The notes under the pieces were generated by a model that made no database searches, was not told where the DNA came from, and saw only the letters and a list, made by a program, of their open reading frames with translations. Below are positions 16,871 to 25,725 of a DNA stretch of 64,000 nt, in pieces. The DNA comes from an uncultured Acidobacteriota bacterium (GTDB lineage Bacteria; Acidobacteriota; Thermoanaerobaculia; UBA5066): contig CAIMWE010000211.1 in NCBI GenBank assembly GCA_903845115.1, positions 31,703 to 95,702 of the forward strand, in the 5' to 3' direction. The position numbers were made by a program, and so were the translations under genes. Within the stretch, counting starts at the first letter, position 1, and each line of letters opens with the position of its first letter.

Positions 16871-18324
16871 GGCGTGTCCTTCTTCAGCTGCGGAATCGAG
16901 GGGAGCCCCAGGGCCCCGGCGTCGTGGGCGAGCTGGGCGAGGGTGACGAGGAAGCTGGCGCGCGCCTGGACGTCGGTGGAACGGGCGCCGGCCAGCGCCG
17001 ACTCGGCGGCGAGAAGGTCCAGGATGCTCCCCACTCCCGCCTTGTACCGTCCGAGGGCTACCTCCTCCGACTCCTGGGCGCTTCCGAGGAGGTCCTTGGC
17101 AGCCCGAATCTTCTGCGCCGCGGTCTGGACCGAGTAGTAGCCCGACCAGATCTGGAGGCCGACCTGCTGGGCGAGGCTCTCGGTGAACGCGTCGGCGGCC
17201 TTCGCGTCCTCTTCCGCCCTCCTCGCGTCGTAGCTCTTCTGGAAACCGGTGAAGACCGGCCAGCGGAGGAAGAGGCCCGCCGAGTAGTTGTCCCCGAAGG
17301 ACGTGACGGCGTCGGTTCCCTGGAAGTAGGCGCGGTTGTAGCCGGCGTTGCCCGAGAGGCTCGGCAGGGCGCCGGCCTTCACCGCCCTCGCCCGGCTCCA
17401 GAGGGAGGCCGCCCTGGACCGGGACGCGGCCAGGTCGGGGCGATCGGCGGCGGCCCGGGCGACCAGGTCGTCGACGCTGGGAGTCGACCCTTCCAGCCTC
17501 AGGCCGTCCGGCAGGTCGGTGACGTCGACCGGCACGTTGGCCGGAACGCCCAGCGAGGTCGCCAGGGCCCCCCGCGTCGTCTCGATCTGCCCGCGCGCCG
17601 ACTCCACGTCGAACTTCCGCTGCGAGACGGTCGTCCTCGCCTGCAGGACGTCCGCGATGGTCGCCACACCGGCCCGCCGCCGCTCCTCGGCGGCCGTCAG
17701 GCTCTCCTCCGCCGCCTTCAGGCTCGACTCGCTGGCCAGCAGGAGGGCCCGGGCCGCCTGGTACCGATAGTAGGAATCCTGCACCAGGAGGACGACGTCG
17801 GCCACGGCGGCGTTGTGGGTGAAGTCCGCGGCGTAGAGCGCCTGCCGGGCCGCTTCCACGTCGGCCGACCGGGCGCCGAAGTCGAAGAGGATCCAGTTGA
17901 GGGCCGCCGACGGGCCGTAGGTCGTCAGGATCGCCTCCGCTTTGCCGCCGAGGGAGACCGTCTTCCCGCGGTTCGCCGCGGCGTCGATCTCCACGATGGG
18001 CCAGAAGAGGGCCTGCCGGCTCCCGACGTCCGCCGCCGCGCTCCGCGCGAGGCGCCAGCTCCGGTGCGTGAGCGGGTTCGTGGAGAGGGCGACGTCGACC
18101 GCCTCGGCGAGCGAGATCGTGCGCTTCCCGGAGAGAAGCTCCGGCGGGATACCCGCGGGCGTCGCGGGCGGCGGCGACGGCCGGACCGCCTCGGGCGGGG
18201 GAGCCCAGGTCTTGCCGGGCGACGCGGGGGCGGACCGGTCGACGAACTCGGACGGCCGGGTGACGGAGCAGCCGGCCAGCAGGCCGCCGGCGAGCGCGAG
18301 GGGCAAGAGCGCCCGCCTCCTCAT
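16867..18324 (-). CDS. TolC-family outer-membrane efflux lipoprotein
   Basis: 485 residues. Lipobox LAGC at residues 13-16 and a Pro/Ser/Ala-rich linker (about 20-60). Two outer-membrane-factor repeats are rich in Ala, Glu and Leu coiled coils, e.g. LKAAEESLTAAEERRRAG and VALGRYKAGVGSILDLL, the latter being the conserved end motif. Beta-strand regions flank NAGYNRAYF and FLRWPVFTGF. It forms the trimeric channel across the outer membrane. The start (ATG, 18322-18324) overlaps the TetR stop and the stop overlaps the adaptor start, so the whole set is one transcriptional unit. Confidence 0.92.
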   Translation of the reverse strand: MRRRALLPLALAGGLLAGCSVTRPSEFVDRSAPASPGKTWAPPPEAVRPSPPPATPAGIPPELLSGKRTISLAEAVDVALSTNPLTHRSWRLARSAAADVGSRQALFWPIVEIDAAANRGKTVSLGGKAEAILTTYGPSAALNWILFDFGARSADVEAARQALYAADFTHNAAVADVVLLVQDSYYRYQAARALLLASESSLKAAEESLTAAEERRRAGVATIADVLQARTTVSQRKFDVESARGQIETTRGALATSLGVPANVPVDVTDLPDGLRLEGSTPSVDDLVARAAADRPDLAASRSRAASLWSRARAVKAGALPSLSGNAGYNRAYFQGTDAVTSFGDNYSAGLFLRWPVFTGFQKSYDARRAEEDAKAADAFTESLAQQVGLQIWSGYYSVQTAAQKIRAAKDLLGSAQESEEVALGRYKAGVGSILDLLAAESALAGARSTDVQARASFLVTLAQLAHDAGALGLPSIPQLKKDTP

Positions 18325-18902
18325 CGCGTCCCCGTCCCGACGCCGCGGAGGAAGAGGTCCGCGATCTGGACGGCGTACGTCGACGCCGTCTCCGAGTCGC
18401 GGTGGTAGGCCAGGGCGGACCGGACCATCCCGAGGAAGAGGTTCGCGGCGACTCTCGAATCGACCGCCCGGAAGGCGCCCGCCTCCACGCCCTTCTCGAT
18501 CGTCTCCTGCACGATCCGCTCGAGGTCGGCCCTCTTCCGCCGCACGGCCCGGTCCCGGTCCAAGAGCAGCTTCTCGTCCCGGTGAAGAAGCATGTAGAAC
18601 GGCCGGCGATTCCAGAACAGCTTCAGGACGTCGGCGGCGATCCGCTGGATCCGGTCCTCGGGCGTGCACTCCGGCGGGGCCGGCACCGGGAACGCTTTCG
18701 ACAGCTGGTCGAAACCCCGCATCAGCGTGGCGAAGTAGAGCTCGTCCTTCGTCCTGAAATAGCGGTAGATCGTCCCCTTCCCGACCCCCGCCTCGGCGGC
18801 GATCTCGTCCGTGAGGACCGCGTGGAAGTCCTTGCGGGAGAAGACCTCCGCCGCGGCATCGAGGATCACGAGCCGCTTCTCTTCCGTCAGCTTTCTTGCC
18901 AT
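18321..18902 (-). CDS. TetR-family repressor of the efflux operon
   Basis: 193 residues. The N-terminal helix-turn-helix is clear: KRLVILDAAAEVFSRKDFH, TDEIAAEAGVGKGTIYRYF, then RTKDELYFA. The C-terminal ligand-binding domain is variable, as expected. It is the first gene of its own operon and is followed by tolC-like, adaptor and RND genes, so it very probably represses them and itself until an inducer binds. An 18-bp near-palindrome lies 17 nt upstream of the ATG and overlaps the likely promoter. Confidence 0.93.
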   Translation of the reverse strand: MARKLTEEKRLVILDAAAEVFSRKDFHAVLTDEIAAEAGVGKGTIYRYFRTKDELYFATLMRGFDQLSKAFPVPAPPECTPEDRIQRIAADVLKLFWNRRPFYMLLHRDEKLLLDRDRAVRRKRADLERIVQETIEKGVEAGAFRAVDSRVAANLFLGMVRSALAYHRDSETASTYAVQIADLFLRGVGTGTR

Positions 18903-18919
18903 GGCGCGGCAATATAACT

Positions 18920-18937
18920 GAACTGACCGGTCCGTTC
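18920..18937 (-). promoter_or_regulatory. Candidate TetR operator
   Basis: GAACTGACCGGTCCGTTC is an 18-bp inverted repeat with only one mismatched base pair (positions 5 and 14). It is centred on ACCGGT and typical in size for TetR sites. On the reverse strand a TATATT element, a plausible -10 box, follows about 3-9 nt downstream, so a bound repressor would block the promoter of the efflux operon. It lies between the repressor start and the end of the metallophosphoesterase gene. Confidence 0.65.
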
Positions 18938-18939
18938 CC

Positions 18940-20322
18940 TTATTTTCCGGCGGCCGGCCTCCCCGGGCTGGCGTATTCCGTGCGTCCCGCGCCGTCCTTC
19001 CGCAGCTCGAAGGAGTCCACCAGGGTCCCGACCACGTCCCACGACTCGTATCGCAGCCGGTCCGGGCCGACGTCGACCACCTGGTACATCTGGGACGCGT
19101 CGAGAGTCACGGCCATCAGGTCGTCGAACTGTGGGTTCTTCACGTGAGTCTTCGGGCCGCTCGTCATGATCGTGTAGACGGTTCCGGGAGCCTTCGGGTC
19201 GACGATCCGGCCGCCTGCCAGCTTCGGCGTGCGCCCATAGCGGTGGTTGTGGCCCGCGAGGACGAGGTCCACGTGGTAGCGGTCGAAGATCGGGAGGAAG
19301 ACCTTCCGGAGCTCCTCGAAGTCGACCGCCTTGGCCACCATGTAGAGCGGGTTGTGCATGATGACGACGGTCCAGCGATTCGGGTTGTTCTTCAGCTGCT
19401 CCTCGAGCCAGGCAGGCTGGGCGTCGTAGAGCAGCTTCTTGACCGACTCGGAAAAATTCTCTTCCGCGTAAACATTCGCCTCGAGCGAGAGAAAACGGAC
19501 CCCCTGGTAGTCGAGCGACCAGACCGTGTCCCTCAGGGTCTCGAAACCCTTCGGTCCGTTCCCGGGGGCCGTCAGGTGGGCGCGCCAGGTCGGCTGGACG
19601 CCGACGACCGTTCCCTTCTCGGGGTCGGTGGGGGGCCGGTGCAAGTCGTGATTCCCCGGCGTCGCCAGGAACGGCATCGTCGTCCCGATGAACCCCAGGG
19701 CGTACGCGAATTCGCTCCAGCGGGCGTCGTCCCACCCGTCCGACGTGATGTCCCCGACGCTCAGGATGAAGCGGGCGTCCGGGGCGTGAGCGTAGGCTCC
19801 CCGGACGGCCCGCGACCAGAGCGACTTCAGCCCATCCTGGGCGTCGCCGAGGGCCAGGAACCGGAATGGCTTCGAGGCCGCGGAGGCCGTCCGGAAGTGG
19901 CTCCACTCGCTCCAGACGGCGCCGTCGCCCACCCGGTAGGCGTAGGTGGTCTCGGGCGAGAGCCCTTCGAAGATCGCCCTGTAGTGGTAAGCGTTCGCCC
20001 CTTTCGCGAGGTCGAGCTTCGAGGTCGCGGCCGGCACGCTCCGCGCGTCCTTCTGGAAGTCGGCCGTCGGGCCGGCCGGAGCGATCTCGGCCCGGGGCGT
20101 CTCCACCGCGAGCGACGTCCGCCAGGTGACCGCGAGGGACCGAGCCGGGTCGGAGACGAAGCCGAGGATGATCCTCTCCGGCACCTTGCCGGGGGTCTGG
20201 AGCGACAGGGGGAAGTCCCCTCCGGTGGAAGGGAGAGACGGAGCGGGGTGGGCCCGCAGCAGGAGCGCCGCGGCCAGGGAGAGAGAGGTCAACAGGCGGT
20301 ACTTCCAGCATCTGGTCTTCAT
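18940..20322 (-). CDS. Secreted purple acid phosphatase-like metallophosphoesterase
   Basis: 460 residues; ATG with GGAGGAG about 10 nt upstream. Signal peptide (LLTSLSLAAALLLRAHPA). An N-terminal fibronectin-like domain (about 50-150, ILGFVSDPARSLAVTWRT ... YAYRVGD) precedes a calcineurin-like phosphoesterase domain with the metal ligands in LALGDAQ, SVGDITSDGW, PGNHDLH, VIMHNPLY and LAGHNHRYGR. The layout matches plant and bacterial purple acid phosphatases, which release phosphate from organic esters. It is divergent from a second exported phosphatase-like gene, sharing a 123-bp promoter region. No clear Pho box was found. Confidence 0.9.
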   Translation of the reverse strand: MKTRCWKYRLLTSLSLAAALLLRAHPAPSLPSTGGDFPLSLQTPGKVPERIILGFVSDPARSLAVTWRTSLAVETPRAEIAPAGPTADFQKDARSVPAATSKLDLAKGANAYHYRAIFEGLSPETTYAYRVGDGAVWSEWSHFRTASAASKPFRFLALGDAQDGLKSLWSRAVRGAYAHAPDARFILSVGDITSDGWDDARWSEFAYALGFIGTTMPFLATPGNHDLHRPPTDPEKGTVVGVQPTWRAHLTAPGNGPKGFETLRDTVWSLDYQGVRFLSLEANVYAEENFSESVKKLLYDAQPAWLEEQLKNNPNRWTVVIMHNPLYMVAKAVDFEELRKVFLPIFDRYHVDLVLAGHNHRYGRTPKLAGGRIVDPKAPGTVYTIMTSGPKTHVKNPQFDDLMAVTLDASQMYQVVDVGPDRLRYESWDVVGTLVDSFELRKDGAGRTEYASPGRPAAGK

Positions 20323-20445
20323 CCGGTCACGCTCCTCCTCGAGGTTCTCGCGCGAGTCTGAGACCTCCGGGCGAACGCCGTCAACGCGGCCCCGCCAGCG
20401 GTCTCTATTCCGTTCGTCCGGCCCCCGGGTGGGAGAATCCCCGCG

Positions 20446-22236
20446 ATGAACCTCCGCCGCCGGTCCCTCGAATGGCTCCTCTCCCTCCCCGTGGCCGCCT
20501 TCGCCTTCGCCGCGCCCTCGGCGCCGCCCCCCGCCTCGCCGGCAGCGTCTTCCGGCGGGGAGCGCCTCCCGAAGCTGGCCGTCATCATCTCCGTCGACGG
20601 CATGGGCTGGGAGCGCCTGTCCGGCTACCGCCCGTATTTCACGGAGGGCCTCCGGCGCCTCCTCGACGAAGGGCACGTGGAGCAGGAATCTCGCTACCGG
20701 CACCTGAACACCGAGACGGCCCCTGGTCACGCGGCGCTCGGGACGGGTGCCCCGCCGCGAGTCACCGGGATCGTCGGGAATTTCTGGTACGGGACGAAGG
20801 CGGACGGCTCGCTCGGCGAGATCCCCGGCACGAATCAGACCGTCATCGACCCGGCGACGGGCGAGAAGAGCGTCTTGCCGGGCCCGGGCAACCTCAGGAT
20901 CCCCACACTCGGGGACCGCCTGGTGGAGAAATACCCGGGCTCGCGCGTGGTGGCGATCTCCGGGAAGGACCGCGGGGCGATCTTCCTGGCCGGCCGCAAT
21001 TCCCACCACTCGGTCTACTGGTGGGATACCGAGACCGGCCGTTTCAGGAGCTCCGCCGCGTACGACACGAATTCGCGACCGGGCTCCGTCGTCGCCGGGA
21101 TCGTCACGAAGTTCAACAAGAGCCGGGCCGGAGGCCGGCTCCCCGGCCGGTTCGGCCTCACCTGGAAGAAGCTCGTGACCCCCGTTCCGCCCGGCGTCGA
21201 CGAGAAGACGGCCCGGCCCGTGCCGGCGGCCGAGATGGCTCCGTACCAGCTGCCGATCATGGGGCTCGGCTGGGACCACGACCTGACGAAGCACCACTCG
21301 GGTTACTTCGGAGGCATCTTCTCCAGTCCCTTCATCGACGAGCTGGTGGCCGACCTCGCCGTCGAGGTCCTCGCCGACAAGACGCTCGCCCTGGGACTCC
21401 GTGCCGATCCGGACCTCCTCTGCCTCTCGTTCTCGGGGCAGGACGGCGTCTCGCACAACTACGGATCCGAGTCCGAGGAGAACCTCGACCTCCTTCGCCG
21501 CCTGGACCTACAGATCGGCCGCGTTCTCCAGGAGCTCGAGCGGGCGCTTCCCGGAAAGGTCGTCGTGGCGCTCTCCGCCGACCACGGCATCTCGCCGATC
21601 CCGGAGGCCGCCAAGCAACGCGATCCCCGGTTCAAGGGGGGGCGTGTGCCCTGGGGGACCTACGCCAACGTCCCGTTCCTCGCCCGCCTCAACCGCGCGG
21701 TGGACGACGCCCTCTGCCTTCCCGAAGGGTCCAGGCCCATCTTCGGAGTGGAGGGATTCAACCTGCGGTACGACCTGCCGAAGCTCCCGATGATCCTCTC
21801 CGTCGAGGGGGCGTGCGGCGCCGCGGGACGGCCGGTCACGCGGGAGGACGTGGATCGCGTCCTCCCCGGGGTGGTCGGGCGGCTCTGGCACGAGGAGTTC
21901 TCCGGCGTCCTCCTCGCGTCGCGGAAGGACGCCTGGGACGCAAAGGACCCGGCGGTGGAGTTCGCCCGCAACGCCTACGACGCCGAGAGGACCGGAGAGG
22001 CCCAGCTCGTTCCGAGGCCCGGCGTCATGATGGGCTGGGACCCCGCGCGCGGGAGCTCGCACGGGTCGCATCAGGAACCCGACATCCACGTCCCGCTGAT
22101 CTTCTGGGGCGCCGGGATTCCCCGGAAGGTCTCCGCCGTCCCTTCCGCCCCGTACGACCTCGCCCCGACGCTCGGGGCCCTCCTCGGAGTCCAGGTCCCG
22201 GACGCGGTCGGACGGGCGCTGCTGCCGGCGCGGTAG
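20446..22236 (+). CDS. Exported alkaline phosphatase superfamily phosphodiesterase (PafA/NPP-like)
   Basis: 596 residues. Signal peptide ends near the Ala/Pro-rich stretch at about 20-35. The catalytic domain has VDGMGWER (first metal aspartate), a nucleophile threonine in NTETAPGHAALGTG, FSGQDGVSHNYG and SADHGISPIPE, with C-terminal QEPDIHVPLIFWGAG. The T-A-P-G-H nucleophile region matches PafA-type phosphatases and nucleotide pyrophosphatase/phosphodiesterases. It probably releases phosphate from organic monoesters or diesters in the periplasm. It faces the purple acid phosphatase gene, which suggests a shared phosphate-scavenging role. Confidence 0.9.
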   Translation: MNLRRRSLEWLLSLPVAAFAFAAPSAPPPASPAASSGGERLPKLAVIISVDGMGWERLSGYRPYFTEGLRRLLDEGHVEQESRYRHLNTETAPGHAALGTGAPPRVTGIVGNFWYGTKADGSLGEIPGTNQTVIDPATGEKSVLPGPGNLRIPTLGDRLVEKYPGSRVVAISGKDRGAIFLAGRNSHHSVYWWDTETGRFRSSAAYDTNSRPGSVVAGIVTKFNKSRAGGRLPGRFGLTWKKLVTPVPPGVDEKTARPVPAAEMAPYQLPIMGLGWDHDLTKHHSGYFGGIFSSPFIDELVADLAVEVLADKTLALGLRADPDLLCLSFSGQDGVSHNYGSESEENLDLLRRLDLQIGRVLQELERALPGKVVVALSADHGISPIPEAAKQRDPRFKGGRVPWGTYANVPFLARLNRAVDDALCLPEGSRPIFGVEGFNLRYDLPKLPMILSVEGACGAAGRPVTREDVDRVLPGVVGRLWHEEFSGVLLASRKDAWDAKDPAVEFARNAYDAERTGEAQLVPRPGVMMGWDPARGSSHGSHQEPDIHVPLIFWGAGIPRKVSAVPSAPYDLAPTLGALLGVQVPDAVGRALLPAR

Positions 22237-22265
22237 GCGGGAGCGGAAGAGTCGCCGGCCGGTCC

Positions 22266-24293
22266 TCAGCCCGCGGAGCCGGGGCCGAAGGCGAAGCGGA
22301 CGGTCGCCCCGCGGTCGACCTCGCCGTCCGCGCGGATCCAGCCTCCGTGGCGCTCCACGATCCTCCGGGCGAGAGCCATGCCGATCCCGGTCCCCTCGAA
22401 TCCGTCCGGCCCGTGGAGCCGCTCGAAGACGCCGAAGATCCTCTCCGCGTAGCGCGGGTCGAAGCCGACGCCGTTGTCCCTCACGAAATAGACCGTTCCC
22501 CCCGGGCCCGCCTCGAAGCCCACCTCGACCGTCGGCCGGGGCCGTTTGACGCTGAACTTGACGGCGTTCGAGAGGACCTGCCGGAGGACCTCCGCCGCCA
22601 GCTCCCGGTCGGCACGGACCGGCGGGAGGTCCCCGACCCGGGCCTCGAGACGGCCCGGCCCGGTCCCCTGCGACAGCTCTTCCAGCACCTGCTCCACCAG
22701 CCACTTCATCTCCACCGTCTCCAGGCGGAGGGGCGCCCGTCCGATCCGGGTGTAACGGATGAGACCGTCGACGAGGCTCCCCATCTGGGTGGCCGCCCTC
22801 TCCACGACCCCGAGCAAGCGGCGCCCCTCGTCGTCGAGCCCGCTCCCCAGGTGGCGCTCGAGGAGCTTCGAGAAACCGTGGATGGCGCGGAGCGGGGCCC
22901 GGAGATCGTGCGAGACCGTGTACGAGAAGGACCCCAGCTCCTGGCTGGCTTCCACCAGCTCCCGGGAGCGCCGGGCGACGGTCTCCTCGAGGCGGTCGCG
23001 GTGATCCCTCAGCTCCCTCTCGGCCCGCTTCAGCTCCGTGACGTCGTTCAGCACGGTCAGGACGAGCTTCTCGCCCCTGATCTCCAGGGTCTCCGCCGAG
23101 AAATGTCCCTCGCGGAGGCTCCCGTCCTTCGCCCGGACCGTCACGTCGAACCCCTTCAGCCGTCCATCTTCCCGGAGCTCCTTCAGCGCCGCCTCGCGCC
23201 CCACGGGATCCACCCAGAGGCCGAGACCGAAATCGGCCCCCCCCACCACCTCCTCGCGCGAGTAACCGAGGAGTGCGGTGAAGGCGTCGTTGACGTCCAC
23301 GGCCGTGCCGGCGGAAAGGGAGCGGAGGACCATGGGGCACGGATTCGACCGGAACAGCTTCTCGAATTTCTCCTCGGCCGCCCGCAGCTCGGAGAGGTCC
23401 CGGCAGACGCCGAACAGGACCTCCTCCCCGTTCCACCGGCCGCGGTAGACCCGGCTCTCCACCGGGATCAGCCTCCCGTCCTTCATGACGACCGGAAGGG
23501 GGCACTTCTCGGCCGCGCCCGCGAGGAGGGCCGAGTAGTTCTCCTCGGCCTCTCGCCGCCGATCCTCGGGGTTGAGCCGGAGGATCTCCATGCCGGCCAG
23601 CTCGTCCGCCGAATACCCGAGCCGGGAGAGGGCCATACGGTTCGCGTGAATGATCCGGCCCGCGCCGTCCACGACGAAGACGAAATCCTCGACCGCGTCG
23701 AAGTAGCTCCGGAGGCTCTCCTCGCTCAGGCGGAGCGATTCCGCCGCCGCCAGCTCCTCCGTCACGTCCCGGAACGTCACGACGGCCCGAGCCGCCTCGC
23801 TCCCGGCCAGCCGGATCGGGACCGCGCTCACGAACAGGGTCCGCGGCGAGGCCGCTCCGATCGGACGCAACCTCACGGGGAACCGCACGACCGTCTCCCC
23901 GCGGACCGCGCGCGAGCCGGGCCACTCCTCCGCCGCAAGCGGCCGGCCCGCCAGGTCGCACGGGTCGAACGTCGCCGCGAAACACACGGGAGTCGTGCGC
24001 TCCCCTCGCATCGAGGGCATGCCGAACATCTCCGCCGCCGCACGGTTGGCCCAGGCGATGGATTGGTCCTGGTCGATCAGGACCATCCCCTCGACCATGC
24101 TGTCCGTCATCGCCTGGAAGAGCTGCAGGTCGAGCGCGGCCTCTTCCGCGAGGAGCCGGACTCTCTCCTCGGCTTGCCGGCGGGCCTCCTCGAGGGCCTT
24201 CCGCTCCGTGACGTCGGCAAAGGTGGCCACGCCCGCCGAAGGCTCTTCCCCGGACTTCAGAACAGGTGAATCGGCCCCGTTCAATTCGGCCAC
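22266..24293 (-). CDS. Multi-PAS sensor histidine kinase
   Basis: 675 residues from the GTG at 24293, which has GGAGG 5 nt upstream; a GTG two codons earlier overlaps that site. The protein starts abruptly in a PAC-like tail (ATFADVTERK), then has three PAS domains (about 50-170, 175-300, 310-430), a HisKA domain with the active histidine in YTVSHDLRAPLRAI and a phytochrome-type HATPase (NAVKFS, RDNGVGFDPRYAERIFGVF, GTGIGMALARRIVERHGG). No transmembrane helix is seen, so it is a cytoplasmic sensor. The partner regulator is not adjacent. The PAS ligands are unknown. Confidence 0.9.
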   Translation of the reverse strand: MAELNGADSPVLKSGEEPSAGVATFADVTERKALEEARRQAEERVRLLAEEAALDLQLFQAMTDSMVEGMVLIDQDQSIAWANRAAAEMFGMPSMRGERTTPVCFAATFDPCDLAGRPLAAEEWPGSRAVRGETVVRFPVRLRPIGAASPRTLFVSAVPIRLAGSEAARAVVTFRDVTEELAAAESLRLSEESLRSYFDAVEDFVFVVDGAGRIIHANRMALSRLGYSADELAGMEILRLNPEDRRREAEENYSALLAGAAEKCPLPVVMKDGRLIPVESRVYRGRWNGEEVLFGVCRDLSELRAAEEKFEKLFRSNPCPMVLRSLSAGTAVDVNDAFTALLGYSREEVVGGADFGLGLWVDPVGREAALKELREDGRLKGFDVTVRAKDGSLREGHFSAETLEIRGEKLVLTVLNDVTELKRAERELRDHRDRLEETVARRSRELVEASQELGSFSYTVSHDLRAPLRAIHGFSKLLERHLGSGLDDEGRRLLGVVERAATQMGSLVDGLIRYTRIGRAPLRLETVEMKWLVEQVLEELSQGTGPGRLEARVGDLPPVRADRELAAEVLRQVLSNAVKFSVKRPRPTVEVGFEAGPGGTVYFVRDNGVGFDPRYAERIFGVFERLHGPDGFEGTGIGMALARRIVERHGGWIRADGEVDRGATVRFAFGPGSAG

Positions 24294-24526
24294 CGACACC
24301 TCCCCCGGGGCCGGCCGACCGGCGCGGGCTCCCCGGGGAACCCGATGGCGTGCCGCAGACTGACCTCCTCCGCCCGGAACAGGTGACCCGAAATGGGATT
24401 TTACCCCAGCCCGACCGCCGTCCCCTCCCGGCCCGGACGTTCGGTGTTCGGAATGAACACCCTTCCGCCGGCCGGGCGGACCTCCCCCGCCGTTCGCTGC
24501 CGGCGCCGGTTACGATCCGCCCCGCC

Positions 24527-25612
24527 ATGAGCGACGACGCGGCCGGCCCCCCGGCGCCCCGCCCCCCCCGGCGGCCGCGCTACCGCGGGACTCACCCCCG
24601 GCGCTTCGCCGAGAAGTACAAGGAGCGCGATCCCGAGCGGCACCCCGAGACCACCGCGAAGGTGGAGGCGTCGGGGAAGACGCCTGCGGGAAGCCACCGG
24701 CCGATCCTGGTCGCGGAGGTCCTCGCGGCGCTCCGCCCGGAGCCGGGCGAGACCGCGGTCGACGCCACGCTCGGCCACGGTGGACACGCCGAGGCGCTGT
24801 TGCCCCGGTTGCTGCCAGACGGCCGGCTGATCGGCCTGGACGTCGACCCGATCGAGCGGCCGAAGACGGAGAGGCGCCTCCGCGCCCTGGGCTTCGGCCC
24901 CGAGGTCCTCGCCGTCCGCGCCTCGAACTTCGCGGGGCTTCCGAAGGTCCTCGCGGCCGAGGGGCTGGCGACCGTCGACCTGGTCCTGGCCGACCTGGGG
25001 GTCTCGTCGATGCAGCTGGACGACCCGGCGCGCGGCTTCACCTTCAAGGAGGACGGCCCGCTGGACCTCCGGATGAACCCGGACCGCGGCCTCCCCGCGT
25101 CGGCCCTCCTCGCCCGCCTCGACACGGCGAAGCTCGCGCGGCTCCTCCGCGAGAACTCCGACGAGCCGCACGCCGAGGAGATCGCCACGGCCGTGGTGGA
25201 GGCCGGGCGGACGGAGCCCGTGACGACGACGGCCCGCCTGGCGGAGGCGATCCGGGAGGCCCTCGCGCCCCTCCCGGCCAGGGTCCGCGCCGAGGAGGGG
25301 ACGGCGCCTCTCTCCCGCGTCTTCCAGGCCCTCCGCATCGCGGTCAATGAGGAATTCACCGCCCTGGACGCGTTCCTCGCCGCGCTCCCCTCCTGCCTCG
25401 CGCCGGGGGGACGCGCCGCGATCCTCACGTTCCACTCCGGCGAGGACCGCCGCGTGAAGCAGGCGTTCCGGGACGGGGAACGGGCCGGCCTCTACGCGTC
25501 GGTCGCGCGCGAGGTCATCCGCGCGGGGCCGGAGGAGCGCCGCGCCAACCCCCGGGCCTCCGCGGCCAAGCTCCGCTGGGCCGTCCGCGCCGTCGCTCCC
25601 CCCGGGGTGTAG
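24527..25612 (+). CDS. rsmH: 16S rRNA (cytosine-N4) methyltransferase RsmH, N-terminally extended form
   Basis: 361 residues. After a basic, Pro-rich N-terminal extension of about 55 residues (with HPRRFAEKYKERDPERHPE), the RsmH core begins HRPILVAEVL and includes DATLGHGGHAE (SAM loop), ADLGVSSMQLDDPARGF, DGPLDLRMN and ILTFHSGEDRRVKQAF. RsmH methylates C1402 of 16S rRNA at the P site. The gene is away from mraZ, ftsL and mur genes, so this is not the usual division-cluster copy. The extended N-terminus is a feature I associate with a separate RsmH lineage. It could be a second paralogue or a specialised methyltransferase. Confidence 0.85.
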   Translation: MSDDAAGPPAPRPPRRPRYRGTHPRRFAEKYKERDPERHPETTAKVEASGKTPAGSHRPILVAEVLAALRPEPGETAVDATLGHGGHAEALLPRLLPDGRLIGLDVDPIERPKTERRLRALGFGPEVLAVRASNFAGLPKVLAAEGLATVDLVLADLGVSSMQLDDPARGFTFKEDGPLDLRMNPDRGLPASALLARLDTAKLARLLRENSDEPHAEEIATAVVEAGRTEPVTTTARLAEAIREALAPLPARVRAEEGTAPLSRVFQALRIAVNEEFTALDAFLAALPSCLAPGGRAAILTFHSGEDRRVKQAFRDGERAGLYASVAREVIRAGPEERRANPRASAAKLRWAVRAVAPPGV

Positions 25613-25725
25613 GACCGTCTCGTCCTCGCGGGTGTCAGCCGACTATCATCGGGAGGATGGGCGTTCCCCCTCCCCGAGCGAATGCGCCGGTGCATCGCGA
25701 GATGATCCGAACGGAGGGTCCACTC

